A stretch of DNA of 64,000 nucleotides from contig NZ_JACXXE010000008.1 in assembly GCF_014764715.1 (NCBI RefSeq), positions 1 to 64,000 of the forward strand. Reading direction: 5' to 3'. Of the stretch, positions 1 to 9,355 are shown piece by piece. The notes under the pieces are model-generated. The model made no database searches, had not been told where the DNA came from, and saw only the letters and a list, made by a program, of their open reading frames with translations. Source of the stretch: Bacillus crepusculi. GTDB taxonomy: Bacteria; Bacillota; Bacilli; Bacillales; Bacillaceae. The position numbers and the translations under genes are program-made. How positions within the stretch are numbered: position 1 is the first letter of the stretch; every line of letters begins with the position of its first letter.

Positions 1-26
1 CTAGCTGGAGACTCTTTTCATCCTGC

Positions 27-2018
27 CTATTCGACTTTAAATTTACTAATCAAATCACGCAATTCTTCTGCCATGGAAGAGAGTGTGGCAGAGGATGAGC
101 TGATCTCTTCCATTGACGCCAGCTGTTCTTCTGCTGAGGCGGCTATGTCTTGAATATTTGCGGAGCTTTCTCGTGATACGTCTGCGATCTCACGGACAGC
201 CTCTGAAACATGTGCCGAGCCTTTTGAAAGCTGGACAACGGTTTGGTTCATCGTTTGAAGCTGATCTGAAATTTCTTTTGTCATGTCGAAAATGTTGTGG
301 AAGCTAACTTTCGTTTGTTCAGTGAAGCTTAAGCCTGATTGAACTTCTTGATTCACTGCTGTGAATACTTCCTGTGATACATCAATGTCTTGAACGATTT
401 CTTTGATCAAGTTCTCTATTTCTTTCGCCGAATTGGCAGATTGAACAGCAAGTTTCCTTACTTCCTCTGCTACAACGGAGAAGCCTCTGCCAGACTCACC
501 AGCTCTTGCAGCCTCGATCGCTGCATTTAGTGCAAGTAAATTCGTTTGGTCGGCAATTCCATTGATGACACCGAGAATTTGTGTAATGTCTTTTGATTTA
601 CTTTCAAGTGCACGAATCACATTCTCTGCTTTTTTCACTGACTCATCAATGACATTCATTTGAGAAGCGGTTTTTTCAACAAGCTGTCCGCCTTCTCCTG
701 CGATTTCAGTTGATTTGATTGATGAAGCGGTAATTGATTCAGCAGATTCATTCATGTGCTGAAGGCCTCGGTTCATTTCCTCTAACTCATCTGAGCTCAA
801 TTCCACTTTATCATTTTGGCTTTCATTTCCGCTTGAGAATTGTTCAATGGCTAATGTGATATGTTCTGTCGCTTTACTTGTTTGTCCTGCGCTAGCGGTC
901 AGTTCTTCTGATGAAGAAGCGACATTTTCGACTGAGGTTTGAACGGCACCAATGAGGGATCTTAATGAGTCAATCATCGTATTAAAGCCTTTCCCAACTT
1001 GTCCAATTTCGTCATCTGATTGGATCTGAAGCTTATCACGCAAATCACCTTCGCTGACTTTTTTCGAGAAACGGGCAAGATTGGATAATCTTTTAGATAT
1101 AGAGCGGACGATAAAGAAGATGAGGGCTCCTGCTACGATAAGTGTCACACTGAACACGATAATGGCTGTATTGAAAACGGGCTTTGCTGCATCTTCCACT
1201 TCTGATACGAGCATCGTTCCACCGATTTTCCAGCCGGTTATTTCATTGGTCACATACGCAACCTTTTTATCTGTTCCTTTGAGTGTGTAGCTGCCGCTTC
1301 CTTCTTTGTTTTTAAAAATAATATTCGCCAGATTTTCATTCACTTGACTTCCTGACTTTTGGGTTGGATCTGCTAGAACGGTTTTATCCTTTTCCATGAT
1401 GAAGGCATAGCCTTTTTGTCCGATTTTGATTTCTTTTAATTTTTGAAGCAGGCTGTCAATTTCCATATCAAGACCAATGACACCTGAACCATCTTTCATT
1501 TTTTGAGCAATGGTAATGACCATTTTGCCTGTGGATGCTGCTACGTATGGTTTTGTGATGACCTGTTTGCCATTTTCTGCTTTGAGCGCCTCTTGATACC
1601 ATGGCCGCTCTCTTGGATCGTAGCCATCCGGCATTTTTTGAACTGGGTATTGCATGAACAACCCCTTTTCAGAGCCAGCATAAATCGCAGATACATCTTT
1701 TTCATTAATTTTTCCATATTGCTGCAATTCTTTAATGGTCGCATTTCTATTTTTTTCTTGAAGATTAGAAGCTTTAAGAGAGTCTGTAAATAGTGTCACT
1801 GCATCTGCTTTGTTTCCAATATTCTCATTGATTAACGTATCAAAGGCATTGACCTGACTCATCGCACTGCCCATAATCTGTTTGTCTAGCTCTGTCTTTG
1901 ATGTAAAAAATGCACTAATCGTCAGTGCGACGGTTGGTAGAATAAGGACTACCAAAAAGGCAATGATTAGTTTTTTTGAAATGGATGGTTTTTTGAACCA
2001 TTGGATCATTTTTCCCAT
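27..2018 (-). CDS. Methyl-accepting chemotaxis protein (McpB/TlpA family), paralogue 1
   Basis: Membrane chemoreceptor of 663 residues that controls the CheA kinase. Visible order: a basic start, TM1 about residues 17-37, an extracellular Cache-type ligand domain to about 285 (with the motifs [11 protein letters not shown] and [10 protein letters not shown]), TM2 about 286-306, a HAMP domain, then a long coiled-coil signalling domain. The hairpin tip [20 protein letters not shown] lies near residue 505. A methylation-like QLASMEEI segment is near the C-terminus. Length equals the B. subtilis McpA/McpB/TlpA/TlpB receptors. Its place, second from tgl, corresponds to tlpA in B. subtilis, but I cannot assign the exact orthologue from sequence. 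The start has a strong ribosome site (AAGGGGGAAAG) and a sigma-D-like promoter upstream. The ligand is unknown. Confidence 0.95.
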   Translation of the reverse strand: MGKMIQWFKKPSISKKLIIAFLVVLILPTVALTISAFFTSKTELDKQIMGSAMSQVNAFDTLINENIGNKADAVTLFTDSLKASNLQEKNRNATIKELQQYGKINEKDVSAIYAGSEKGLFMQYPVQKMPDGYDPRERPWYQEALKAENGKQVITKPYVAASTGKMVITIAQKMKDGSGVIGLDMEIDSLLQKLKEIKIGQKGYAFIMEKDKTVLADPTQKSGSQVNENLANIIFKNKEGSGSYTLKGTDKKVAYVTNEITGWKIGGTMLVSEVEDAAKPVFNTAIIVFSVTLIVAGALIFFIVRSISKRLSNLARFSKKVSEGDLRDKLQIQSDDEIGQVGKGFNTMIDSLRSLIGAVQTSVENVASSSEELTASAGQTSKATEHITLAIEQFSSGNESQNDKVELSSDELEEMNRGLQHMNESAESITASSIKSTEIAGEGGQLVEKTASQMNVIDESVKKAENVIRALESKSKDITQILGVINGIADQTNLLALNAAIEAARAGESGRGFSVVAEEVRKLAVQSANSAKEIENLIKEIVQDIDVSQEVFTAVNQEVQSGLSFTEQTKVSFHNIFDMTKEISDQLQTMNQTVVQLSKGSAHVSEAVREIADVSRESSANIQDIAASAEEQLASMEEISSSSATLSSMAEELRDLISKFKVE

Positions 2019-2049
2019 TTTATCTTTCCCCCTTTACTTCTCTAAAGTT

Positions 2050-2075
2050 ATTATCGGATGAAAGGTTTATTTTTA
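2050..2075 (-). promoter_or_regulatory. Candidate sigma-D promoter of chemoreceptor 1
   Basis: On the minus strand TAAA (2075-2072) is followed after 14 bases by CCGATAAT (2057-2050), close to the flagellar/chemotaxis sigma-D consensus TAAA-N15-GCCGATAA. It lies about 32 bases before the receptor start, as expected for motility-regulon chemoreceptors. The spacer is slightly short; there is no expression evidence. Confidence 0.6.
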
Positions 2076-2100
2076 GAGACTGGAAATGACGTTTAAAAAT

Positions 2101-2130
2101 AAAAAAAAATACCCAGACAATTCTGGATAT
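2101..2130 (-). terminator. Intrinsic terminator after chemoreceptor 2
   Basis: Read on the minus strand, arms ATATCCAG and CTGGGTAT enclose a six-base loop and are followed by a run of T. It lies 15 bases past the stop of the 2145-4136 gene, separating the two receptor genes into their own transcripts. Confidence 0.75.
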
Positions 2131-2144
2131 TTTTTCATCATCTT

Positions 2145-4136
2145 TTAATTAATTTTAAATTGACTTGTGAGCTCTTTTAGTTCCTCTGCCATGTTGGCAA
2201 GTGTCACAGAAGATGACGTAATTTCTTCCATAGATGCCAGCTGCTCTTCAGCAGAAGCCGCAATGTCTTGAATGTTCGCTGCGCTTTCTCTTGAGACTTG
2301 GCGCATCTCCTGCATGGCTTGTGAAACAAGCTTTGAACCGCTCGATAGGTCAACTGCCGTATCGTTTAATTGGGTCAGTTTTTTCGACATTCCTTCTGCC
2401 GCCTCATAAATGTTCTGGAAGCTTTCTTTTGCCTCTTCTGTCATCCCGAGTCCTGCATGTACTTCGCGGTTGACTGCTTTGAACATATCTTGAGACTTGG
2501 CAATTTCAAGCACAATTTCTTGGATCAGCTTTTCAATTTCTTTCGCTGAATCTGCAGATTGGACAGCTAGCTTTCTCACTTCCTCTGCAACGACGGAGAA
2601 GCCGCGTCCTGATTCACCAGCTCTTGCTGCTTCAATTGCCGCATTCAGCGCAAGTAAATTCGTTTGATCCGCAATGCCGTTGATCACATTTAAAATACTC
2701 GTAATATCTTTAGACTTGTATTCTAATTCTTTCATGACTTGTTCTGCTTCTTGAACAGATGTATCGATATGTTTCATTTGGTCGGCTGTGTTTTCAACAA
2801 TGCGTCCGCCTTGACCAGCAGCCTCTGTCGATTGAAGTGAGACAGCAGCCACTTCTGATGAAGTATGTGACATGCCCTGTAGCCCTTCATTCATCGCCAC
2901 AAGCTGATTTGTACTAGATTCGACTTTCTCATTTTGCGCTTCATTTCCATTTGAAAATTGTTCAATCGACATCGTGATATGCTCTGTTGCTTGACTCGTT
3001 TGGCTGGCACTTGCGGTCAGCTCCTCTGAAGCCGAAGCCACATTGTCGACAGATTGCTGTACAGCTCGAATGACTTCGCGCAGGGATTCACTCATCTTGC
3101 TAAAGCTTCTTGTCAAATCCCCTATTTCATCCTTCGATTTGGTTTCAAGGGTTTCAGTTAAATCGCCTTCACTCACTTTATTGGAGAAATCTACAAGCTT
3201 TCTAAGCCCAATTGTAATGGAGCGAACGATGAAGAAGATTGCGATGCCGCCAAGGATAAATGAAGTAATTAAAAGAATAATGGCAGAATTCCAAACTGGC
3301 TGTGCTGCTTCTTCTGTTTCTGATACAAACATCGTTCCAGCAATTTTCCAACCTGTTAAATCATTCGTGACAAAAACGAGACGCTTTTGCTGTCCTTTAT
3401 TCTCATAAGTTGCTGTGCCTTCTTTGCCGCTATAAAGGATAGATGAAATATTTCCTGTGACCTTAGAGCCTGATTTTTCTTCTGGATGAGCCACAATTTG
3501 TTTGTTTTTATTGGTAATAATCGGATATCCTTCTCGTCCAATTTTAATTTCTTTTATTTTATCGACAATGTCCTGAACATCGATATCAATTCCGATGACT
3601 CCCGATCCGTCCTTCAGACGCTGGGCGATTGTGACTACCATACCATTTGTTGTAGCAGAGATGTATGGATTGGTGACAACAGGTTCTCCTTTTTCGTCCT
3701 GCATCGCTTGCTTATACCAATCGCGTGTTGTTGGATCATAGCCTTTTGGCATATCTACTTTTGGAAACTGAATGAAATCACGCTTTTTACTTGCTGCATA
3801 AAAACCAACCACATCATCTTCATTGATTTTGCTGTATATCTCAAAATGCTCATAAAGTTCATGCTGGTTTTTCTTCTTAAAGTCGGCAGCAGTGGATGTT
3901 TCAGTAAAGAGTTTCACCGCGTTTTCTTTGTTCAAAAGCTTTTGCTCGATCATGTCATTCAGTTCAGTGACTCTTGCGTTTGCTCCGTACATGATTTCAT
4001 GATCTAATTCTCGTTTTGCAATTTCATATGAAATTGTACTTAGTGTGATAATTGGTAAAACAAGAACAAGTGTGAATGAGATGATCAATTTCTTTGAAAT
4101 CGATGGTTTTTTCAACCATTTTATTGCTCTTTTCAT
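2145..4136 (-). CDS. Methyl-accepting chemotaxis protein (McpB family), paralogue 2
   Basis: Chemoreceptor of 663 residues, the same length as its downstream neighbour and clearly paralogous: both start with a basic segment plus [17 protein letters not shown] TM1, then a Cache sensor domain ([22 protein letters not shown]), TM2 about 285-306, HAMP, and a signalling domain with the same [20 protein letters not shown] tip. The sensor domains differ much more than the signalling tails, so the ligands probably differ. Adjacent to tgl, it occupies the mcpB (asparagine receptor) position of B. subtilis; orthology is inferred from position only. The start is supported by AAAAGGAGG seven bases upstream. 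A candidate sigma-D promoter and its own terminator bracket the gene. Confidence 0.95.
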   Translation of the reverse strand: MKRAIKWLKKPSISKKLIISFTLVLVLPIITLSTISYEIAKRELDHEIMYGANARVTELNDMIEQKLLNKENAVKLFTETSTAADFKKKNQHELYEHFEIYSKINEDDVVGFYAASKKRDFIQFPKVDMPKGYDPTTRDWYKQAMQDEKGEPVVTNPYISATTNGMVVTIAQRLKDGSGVIGIDIDVQDIVDKIKEIKIGREGYPIITNKNKQIVAHPEEKSGSKVTGNISSILYSGKEGTATYENKGQQKRLVFVTNDLTGWKIAGTMFVSETEEAAQPVWNSAIILLITSFILGGIAIFFIVRSITIGLRKLVDFSNKVSEGDLTETLETKSKDEIGDLTRSFSKMSESLREVIRAVQQSVDNVASASEELTASASQTSQATEHITMSIEQFSNGNEAQNEKVESSTNQLVAMNEGLQGMSHTSSEVAAVSLQSTEAAGQGGRIVENTADQMKHIDTSVQEAEQVMKELEYKSKDITSILNVINGIADQTNLLALNAAIEAARAGESGRGFSVVAEEVRKLAVQSADSAKEIEKLIQEIVLEIAKSQDMFKAVNREVHAGLGMTEEAKESFQNIYEAAEGMSKKLTQLNDTAVDLSSGSKLVSQAMQEMRQVSRESAANIQDIAASAEEQLASMEEITSSSVTLANMAEELKELTSQFKIN

Positions 4137-4165
4137 GTTTTTCCTCCTTTTAAACGTTATGTTTT

Positions 4166-4191
4166 ATATCGGACATCTTCATATTATTTTC
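4166..4191 (-). promoter_or_regulatory. Candidate sigma-D promoter of chemoreceptor 2
   Basis: On the minus strand GAAA (4191-4188), exactly 15 bases, then CCGATAT (4172-4166), followed 29 bases later by the receptor start. Spacing fits sigma-D; one base of the -35 element deviates from TAAA. Confidence 0.65.
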
Positions 4192-4292
4192 ATGTTTTTC
4201 AAATAAAAAGGATGCCTTTTTGTTTATTTTCACAAATTGATTCCTTGCCCAAGCCTTGCGCATACGCTAATACAAAAGGGGGCGCTTTTCAT

Positions 4293-5033
4293 ATGATTAT
4301 CCTTTCAGGACAGCCAGTGACAAATGAGCAGCTGGCATCGTTTCAGTTAGAGGGACAAAAGCGGATCATTTTGATGCAGTTACAAGCCTCAAATGATACG
4401 TTCCGTTATAGGCAGACATCTGATTTGTTATTTGAGGTGACTTTAAGATCGAATATCATGAATGCAGCAAGAGATTTGAATAAAAGCGGTGCCTCATTTG
4501 CTATCTTTCAAAGGTCCCGTGCGAATGACGCCTATTGGCGTGTATCAGAGGCCGGAGCATTAGAACTGCGCTATCAAGTTGAACCATCTAGAGGGATCAA
4601 GGACATTTTTGAAAATGGCTCAAAATATGCATTTGAATGTGCAACGGCGATTGTCATTGTCTTTTATATGGGGGTTTTGCAAACGATAGGTGATGAGAAG
4701 TTCAACCGGAGGCTACGCACTTTAACGCTATATGACTGGCATTATGATACCTTGTCGATTTACACAGAGCGCGGGAATGACTTTATCTATGGGGACTGCT
4801 TATATTTCGAAAATCCGGAATTTAGCTATCAGCAGTCACAATGGCGCGGGGAAAATGTCATTTACTTAGGAGAAGATCAATATTATGGGCATGGGCTTGG
4901 CATTTTAACCGCGGCAGAAATTATTGACAAATTAAATAATAGAAGGCGGCCAGGTGCTGTTCAATCCGCGTATTTATTACCTCAGACCACCCGGATGGAT
5001 GTCATTTATCTCAGGCAAATGTTCGGCAGCTAA
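4293..5033 (+). CDS. tgl: Protein-glutamine gamma-glutamyltransferase (spore transglutaminase) Tgl
   Basis: Forms gamma-glutamyl-lysine cross-links between spore coat proteins such as GerQ during late sporulation. The product is 246 residues from the ATG at 4293, chosen over the longer in-frame start because AAAAGGGGGCG precedes it and the length then matches B. subtilis Tgl (245). The catalytic cysteine sits at residue 116 within YAFECATAI, the same number as in B. subtilis. No signal peptide or membrane segment is present, as expected for a mother-cell enzyme. It is divergent from the chemoreceptor gene, and its 3' end shares a bidirectional hairpin with the opposing small gene. Confidence 0.95.
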   Translation: MIILSGQPVTNEQLASFQLEGQKRIILMQLQASNDTFRYRQTSDLLFEVTLRSNIMNAARDLNKSGASFAIFQRSRANDAYWRVSEAGALELRYQVEPSRGIKDIFENGSKYAFECATAIVIVFYMGVLQTIGDEKFNRRLRTLTLYDWHYDTLSIYTERGNDFIYGDCLYFENPEFSYQQSQWRGENVIYLGEDQYYGHGLGILTAAEIIDKLNNRRRPGAVQSAYLLPQTTRMDVIYLRQMFGS

Positions 5034-5034
5034 A

Positions 5035-5072
5035 AAAGGCCTCTTGTCTATTGGTTATGACAAGGGACCTTT
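5035..5072. terminator. Bidirectional terminator between tgl and the opposing small gene
   Basis: Arms AAAGG...CTTGTC and GACAAG...CCTTT form a stem. On the minus strand it ends in TTTTTT, so it serves the 5055-5303 gene, whose last codons lie inside the stem; the plus-strand tail (TTGT) is weaker. Confidence 0.65.
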
Positions 5073-5303
5073 GTATGCCTTACGTTTGCGATAATCTTGG
5101 AGCGTGCCAAGCATCTTGTTTGCAAGGATCTCCATTTGTTCTAGATCATTTCTTGTGACCGGAGGGTCGTGCCGGCTCCATTTCACGAAACGAACAAAAT
5201 AGTAGTGACGAATAGGGGTAAGAACGGCAGGGGAGTGCGGAAAATCATCAAATACAAATTCGATTTGTCCTTTTTTCCGGTATGAATGTTTTAAGATGTC
5301 CAT
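5055..5303 (-). CDS. Hypothetical protein, 82 residues
   Basis: Small soluble protein I do not recognise. Start at 5303 (MDILKHSY...) is chosen because AAGGGGGGACAGG stands just upstream; the longer in-frame reading lacks a ribosome site and would run into the neighbouring gene. The sequence is rich in aromatic and basic residues (PIRHYYFVRFVKWSRHDPP) and has no signal peptide or membrane segment. It lies directly downstream of the nitronate monooxygenase-like gene on the same strand (20-base gap), so the two are probably cotranscribed. Neither gene occupies this place in B. subtilis. No function can be given. Confidence 0.7.
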   Translation of the reverse strand: MDILKHSYRKKGQIEFVFDDFPHSPAVLTPIRHYYFVRFVKWSRHDPPVTRNDLEQMEILANKMLGTLQDYRKRKAYKGPLS

Positions 5304-5322
5304 CCTGTCCCCCCTTATGAAT

Positions 5323-6354
5323 TTATGTCTGCGTGAGTTCGTGCATGATGTCCTCAACAGTTAAAATGGATTGAATGCGTCCAACGCCTTGTCCTGCCCA
5401 AAGAGCCATTTGATCAGGGCTTCCCGCAGCAGCTGCCGCTTTTCGCATAGGCGTTGTCCATATATGCTGCACTGGATAGGGAAGAACCTTATCTTCGTGC
5501 GGCCTTTCTTCCTCCATCCACTGATTCACAATACCTCTTGCTCTTTTCCCAGAAAATAGCGTTGTGATCTTTGTATCACTGCCTTCAGCCTGTAAAATAG
5601 CCTTTTTGTACACTTCCGCCGCAGCGCTTTCCTTACTGGCTAAAAATCGTGTGCCGATTTGAACGGCATCCGCCCCAAGCGCCAGGGCTGCTTTCACACC
5701 TACTCGATCTGTGATGCCACCTGCGGCGATCAAAGGCACACGGCATATCTGTTTGACGTCAGAGATCAGACTGATCAGTCCAAGCAGGGCATCTCCTTTT
5801 GAAGGCAAAAAGGTGCCGCGGTGTCCTCCTGCTTCACTTCCCTGCAGAACAATAGCATCCATTCCTTTTTCCTCTAAAAGTAGTGCTTCTTCTTTTGTTG
5901 TGGCCGTTCCGATTAAAAAGATCCCCTTTTGTTTTAAGCGACGAATCGTTTGTTCATTCGGACAGGCGAATGTAAAGGAAACGATCGGCACACCCTCTTC
6001 TTGAATAATGGTGATTTTCTGTTCAAAATCCTCCCATAATTCCTCTTCACTTGGCATCCTCTCAACTGCTGGTCTTACAGGCAGCCGCTTTTCCCAAAAT
6101 GCCACATTCTCTTTTTTTATATCTGGAATTGGCTCGGGTACAAAGACATTGACCTGAAACAGGCGAGATGTCAGCTCTTTGACTTGTCTAATTTGCTGTC
6201 TCATGTTTTCAGGCTGTACATAGCCACTTGCTAAGCTGCCAAGCCCACCATACTGCGAAACAGCTGCTGCGAGCTGCGGCGTTACGGCGCCTCCTGCCAT
6301 CGGCGCTTGGATGATCCCATGTTTGATTTGAAGCAACGCTGTGAATTCCCCCAT
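5323..6354 (-). CDS. Nitronate monooxygenase-like flavoprotein (NPD family)
   Basis: FMN-dependent TIM-barrel enzyme of the 2-nitropropane dioxygenase/nitronate monooxygenase family, 343 residues. Visible motifs in order: IIQAPMAGG near residue 14, a glycine-rich GGLGSLASGYV, the family core GSEAGGHRGTF near 170, PLIAAGGITD near 208 and ADAVQIGTRFLAS near 228 for phosphate binding. The start at 6354 has AAAAGGTGGGGG upstream. It is inserted between tgl and yugU relative to B. subtilis order, with a 16-base gap to yugU upstream on the same strand. Proteins of this fold also include enoyl-ACP reductase FabK; the substrate cannot be decided from sequence. Confidence 0.85.
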   Translation of the reverse strand: MGEFTALLQIKHGIIQAPMAGGAVTPQLAAAVSQYGGLGSLASGYVQPENMRQQIRQVKELTSRLFQVNVFVPEPIPDIKKENVAFWEKRLPVRPAVERMPSEEELWEDFEQKITIIQEEGVPIVSFTFACPNEQTIRRLKQKGIFLIGTATTKEEALLLEEKGMDAIVLQGSEAGGHRGTFLPSKGDALLGLISLISDVKQICRVPLIAAGGITDRVGVKAALALGADAVQIGTRFLASKESAAAEVYKKAILQAEGSDTKITTLFSGKRARGIVNQWMEEERPHEDKVLPYPVQHIWTTPMRKAAAAAGSPDQMALWAGQGVGRIQSILTVEDIMHELTQT

Positions 6355-6370
6355 TTATTTCCCCCACCTT

Positions 6371-6772
6371 TTACTCATTTGATGACACTTGGACAAAAAA
6401 GTGGCGATGCCTTGGCCCGTCAAACTCACAGAAATAGATTCCCTGCCACGTTCCAAGCACAAGATCACCATGATTGATGAGAATATGCTGAGATGCGCCC
6501 ATAAAACTCGCTTTCATGTGGGCTGCTGTATTTCCTTCCATGTGTCGATCCTTTGGATGTTCCCACGGAAAGACTTCGTCAAGCCGGCGCAGCATATCTC
6601 GTTTGACATCTGGGTCCGCATTTTCATTAATGGTGATCCCTGCTGTCGTATGCGGACAATAAACAATGACGGTTCCGTTTTGAATACCTGTTTCTCTGAC
6701 ATATTGCTGGACCTCGTGCGTGACGTCGATCATGTCATCGCGTCTGTCTGTTTGTACATTGATTTTTTTCAT
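6371..6772 (-). CDS. yugU: YugU, YjbQ/UPF0047 family protein
   Basis: A 133-residue protein of the UPF0047 (YjbQ) family; some members have weak thiamine phosphate synthase activity, though the physiological role is unclear. The conserved core is visible as [18 protein letters not shown] (about residues 45-62), followed by [10 protein letters not shown] and [16 protein letters not shown] near the C-terminus. The start has AAAGGAGCATCTCAG upstream. It is followed after 16 bases by the nitronate monooxygenase-like gene. In B. subtilis yugT separates yugU from yugS; here yugT is absent. Confidence 0.9.
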   Translation of the reverse strand: MKKINVQTDRRDDMIDVTHEVQQYVRETGIQNGTVIVYCPHTTAGITINENADPDVKRDMLRRLDEVFPWEHPKDRHMEGNTAAHMKASFMGASQHILINHGDLVLGTWQGIYFCEFDGPRHRHFFVQVSSNE

Positions 6773-6880
6773 CTGAGATGCTCCTTTTTGTCGTTTCTAT
6801 CAAACCATACCCTTTTTATGCAAAACAAATCGCTGACAATACACAGAAATCAACCCTCTCACCTAAAGTTTACCAAGCAA

Positions 6881-6910
6881 AAAAACCTCGTCAAGAGCTC
6901 CGAGGTTTTT
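6881..6910 (-). terminator. Terminator of yugS
   Basis: Perfect ten-base arms AAAAACCTCG / CGAGGTTTTT with a ten-base loop; the stem includes the stop codon region of yugS and gives a U-rich 3' side on the minus strand. Confidence 0.8.
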
Positions 6911-8201
6911 AAGAAAAGTGAATCTTTTTTATTTCAATGGTACGGATATGATGATCTTCTGCATCTAAAATTTTAAATTCACAGCCTTCTGCTTCAATCG
7001 TATCTCCAATCTCAATATCGAATTTATGTGTCATCATCCAGCCAGCTATCGTATCGACATCATCATTCTCGATGGCTAAATCCAATAAATCGTTTACTTC
7101 ATCGATCAAGGCTTTCCCGTCCATCACATAGTGGAAGTCCCCTTTTTTCACAATATGCGGGGTTTCATCCTGGTCATATTCGTCCCGAATCTCTCCGACA
7201 ATTTCCTCTAATATGTCCTCTACTGTGACGAGTCCCGCTGTTCCGCCGTATTCGTCTACGAGCACCGACATATGGATCCGTTCCTTTTGCATCAAAATGA
7301 GCAATTCTTGAACAGGGGTACTTTCAATTACCCGAATCACTGGGCGCATCAAGTCTTCAATGGTAACCTCTTGATTCAGAAAGCTTGCTTTAAATACATC
7401 CTTGCTATTGATGACACCAATCACATGATCTTTGTCTTCTTTGATGACAGGATAGCGTGTGTATCTTTCATTCAGCATATAATGCGTCACGTCTTCAATC
7501 GTCTGTTCAATGTCAATGGCTGAGATTTCTGTCCGAGGGATCATGATCTCTCTCGCCACCCGGTTATCGAATTCAAATATTTTATTCACATATTTGTATT
7601 CAGATTGGTTAATCTCGCCCTTCTCGTAGCTTTCAGATAAAATCAGACGCAATTCTTCCTCACTGATCGCCACTTCATGTTCTTTGACAGAATGAAAGCC
7701 GAATAATTTCACAATACCCCGCGCAGCCCCATTCAATGCTTTAATAAACGGGTACATGACTTTATAGAAAAAAATCAGTGGTTTTGCTGTCACAAGACTG
7801 ACAGCCTCTGCCTTTTGAATCGCAATCGTTTTAGGCGCCAGTTCTCCAACGACGACATGTAAAAACGTAATAATCACAAACGCAATGATAAACGATAAGA
7901 TGTCTGTCAATGCGGAATGAAGCTCAAATTTTTCAAAAAGCGGATGCAGGAAATGCTCCACCGTCGGCTCTCCTAACCACCCTAAGCCTAAAGCAGTGAT
8001 CGTAATCCCCAGCTGACAAGCCGATAAATATTCGTCGAGATTTGAAATGAGCTTTTGAACGTGGATGGCTCTCTTATCACCGCTTTCGATCAGCTGATTG
8101 ATTTTAGAACCTCTAATTTTCACTATCGCAAATTCAGTGACAACAAAAAATGCTGTCGCAGCAATGAGTAATATGACTAAAAATACGTTTAAAATATACA
8201 A
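6909..8201 (-). CDS. yugS: YugS, CNNM/CorC-type membrane protein with CBS domains
   Basis: Membrane protein of 430 residues of the hemolysin-C/CorC (CNNM) family, usually linked to magnesium or cobalt transport. N-terminal CNNM transmembrane domain about residues 1-185 (hydrophobic stretches at 3-23, 85-110 and 120-150), then two CBS repeats (about 205-330; IMIPRTEIS and VEDILEEIVGEI are typical) and a C-terminal CorC_HlyC domain from about 345. The only canonical start in frame at the right place is TTG at 8201. It lies directly behind a terminator-like hairpin, while a perfect AGGAGGTGA stands upstream of that hairpin (8231-8239), an unusual arrangement discussed as a finding. Confidence 0.9.
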   Translation of the reverse strand: MYILNVFLVILLIAATAFFVVTEFAIVKIRGSKINQLIESGDKRAIHVQKLISNLDEYLSACQLGITITALGLGWLGEPTVEHFLHPLFEKFELHSALTDILSFIIAFVIITFLHVVVGELAPKTIAIQKAEAVSLVTAKPLIFFYKVMYPFIKALNGAARGIVKLFGFHSVKEHEVAISEEELRLILSESYEKGEINQSEYKYVNKIFEFDNRVAREIMIPRTEISAIDIEQTIEDVTHYMLNERYTRYPVIKEDKDHVIGVINSKDVFKASFLNQEVTIEDLMRPVIRVIESTPVQELLILMQKERIHMSVLVDEYGGTAGLVTVEDILEEIVGEIRDEYDQDETPHIVKKGDFHYVMDGKALIDEVNDLLDLAIENDDVDTIAGWMMTHKFDIEIGDTIEAEGCEFKILDAEDHHIRTIEIKKIHFS

Positions 8202-8206
8202 AAAAA

Positions 8207-8229
8207 CCCTTACCTAACATTGGTAAGGG
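8207..8229 (-). terminator. Hairpin with T7 tail between yugP and yugS
   Basis: Perfect eight-base arms CCCTTACC / GGTAAGGG with a seven-base loop, followed on the minus strand by seven T. By form it is the intrinsic terminator of yugP, but it also lies between the AGGAGGTGA ribosome site and the TTG start of yugS. Confidence 0.7.
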
Positions 8230-8249
8230 CTCACCTCCTCTGGCGTCAA

Positions 8250-8933
8250 TTAATCATTACGGCCATTTAGGAAGATCATTACAAAACGGAGCAATTCAAA
8301 CAGGGAGACAAGGGCGGCTGCTACGTACGTAAGAGCGGCAGCATTTAACACCTTGTTCACGCCTCTTTCTTCACTGCTTCTAATGATTCCTTCTGAAACA
8401 ATGATATCTTTTGCACGAGAACTTGCATTAAACTCGACAGGCAATGTGACAAGCTGAAAGAACACAGCTGCTGAGAACAAAATGATCCCAAGCCCGATTA
8501 AGTTAAGGCTGCCAAGCAAAATTCCACCAAGGAAAAGAAGCGGGGCAACACCAGAAGCAAAGTTCACGACAGGGAAGATCTTATGTCTCAAGACAAGCGC
8601 ACCATAGGATTCCTGATGCTGCAAGGCATGTCCAACCTCGTGTGATGCGACTGAAATGGCCGAAATGGAATGGCCGTAGTACACAGGTTCAGATAAACGA
8701 ACCACACGCTGCGTCGGGTCGTAATGATCAGTCAAAGTTCCTCTTACCGGTTCAACAGGCACGTCGTATAACCCGTTGCGATCTAAAATATATCGAGCGG
8801 TTTCAGCGCCTGTTTTCATACTGGCTGCCTCGACCTTTGAATACTTTTCAAAATTATTCTTCACTTTAAATTGTGCCCAAAATGACAATCCCAATGCGGC
8901 AAATGTTAAAAAATAAAAAAACAGCATGCTCAT
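8250..8933 (-). CDS. yugP: YugP, membrane zinc metallopeptidase
   Basis: Neutral zinc metallopeptidase family (YugP, DUF2268-unrelated) of 227 residues. An N-terminal membrane segment about residues 3-20 is followed by the catalytic zinc motif SHEVGHALQH near residue 93 (HExxH), then two hydrophobic stretches about 118-155 and a C-terminal one about 190-220. The active site would face the cytoplasm or membrane surface; the substrate is unknown. The start at 8933 has AAAAAGGAAGCTG upstream; a second ATG two codons later is possible. Upstream of yugS on the same strand with a 48-base gap containing a hairpin. Confidence 0.9.
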   Translation of the reverse strand: MSMLFFYFLTFAALGLSFWAQFKVKNNFEKYSKVEAASMKTGAETARYILDRNGLYDVPVEPVRGTLTDHYDPTQRVVRLSEPVYYGHSISAISVASHEVGHALQHQESYGALVLRHKIFPVVNFASGVAPLLFLGGILLGSLNLIGLGIILFSAAVFFQLVTLPVEFNASSRAKDIIVSEGIIRSSEERGVNKVLNAAALTYVAAALVSLFELLRFVMIFLNGRND

Positions 8934-9005
8934 CAGCTTCCTTTTTATTTTATATATTTATTTACAATTTTAATGACTTTTATGTAACGTGTACAGCAAA
9001 AAGCA

Positions 9006-9230
9006 CTAGGTCTTTTTAAGTGGGATGACAGCGCCGATGAAAAAGAAGAACACACCTAAGCATGCTGTATAAAAGGTGACCGTTCCGTATAGATCTTGAA
9101 AAAAACGCAGCCACGAGAAATCACTCATGAAATGATTTACAGCATTTAAGTCAAACACGAGTAAGATCACAGCAGATGATAAAAAGTGTGCGCCGATAAA
9201 AAGAAGTACGGTCTTTTGAACGTATGACAT
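9006..9230 (-). CDS. Small membrane protein, 74 residues
   Basis: Hypothetical membrane protein with two predicted membrane segments (about residues 7-25 and 52-70) and a C-terminal LKKT. The start is well supported by GGAGGG six bases before the ATG. It is transcribed divergently from the potassium channel gene yugO. In B. subtilis this position upstream of yugO is held by mstX (Mistic), but this protein is shorter, much more hydrophobic, and shows no Mistic-like acidic helices, so it is not an evident homologue. Function unknown. Confidence 0.75.
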   Translation of the reverse strand: MSYVQKTVLLFIGAHFLSSAVILLVFDLNAVNHFMSDFSWLRFFQDLYGTVTFYTACLGVFFFFIGAVIPLKKT

Positions 9231-9355
9231 TCGAATCCCTCCTTCTCCTCTCTTATTTTAAGATATGGGATCTGTTTCAATACATGACGAAGATGAAAAA
9301 TTGTTCCTTAATCGGGCATACTGACAGTAGCAGTCTCCCTGAAAGGACGAGTCCG

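Noticed and set aside
3486..4007. 173-codon plus-strand ORF opposite the second chemoreceptor
   Set aside because: It is antisense to the conserved Cache domain, has no ribosome site and an implausible cysteine/phenylalanine-rich composition.
6389..6976. 195-codon plus-strand ORF opposite yugU
   Set aside because: Fully explained as the complement of yugU and the yugS end; no ribosome site and no domain features.
9006..9230. Mistic (MstX) homologue next to yugO
   Set aside because: Wrong strand, shorter, and two hydrophobic segments without the acidic helices of Mistic.
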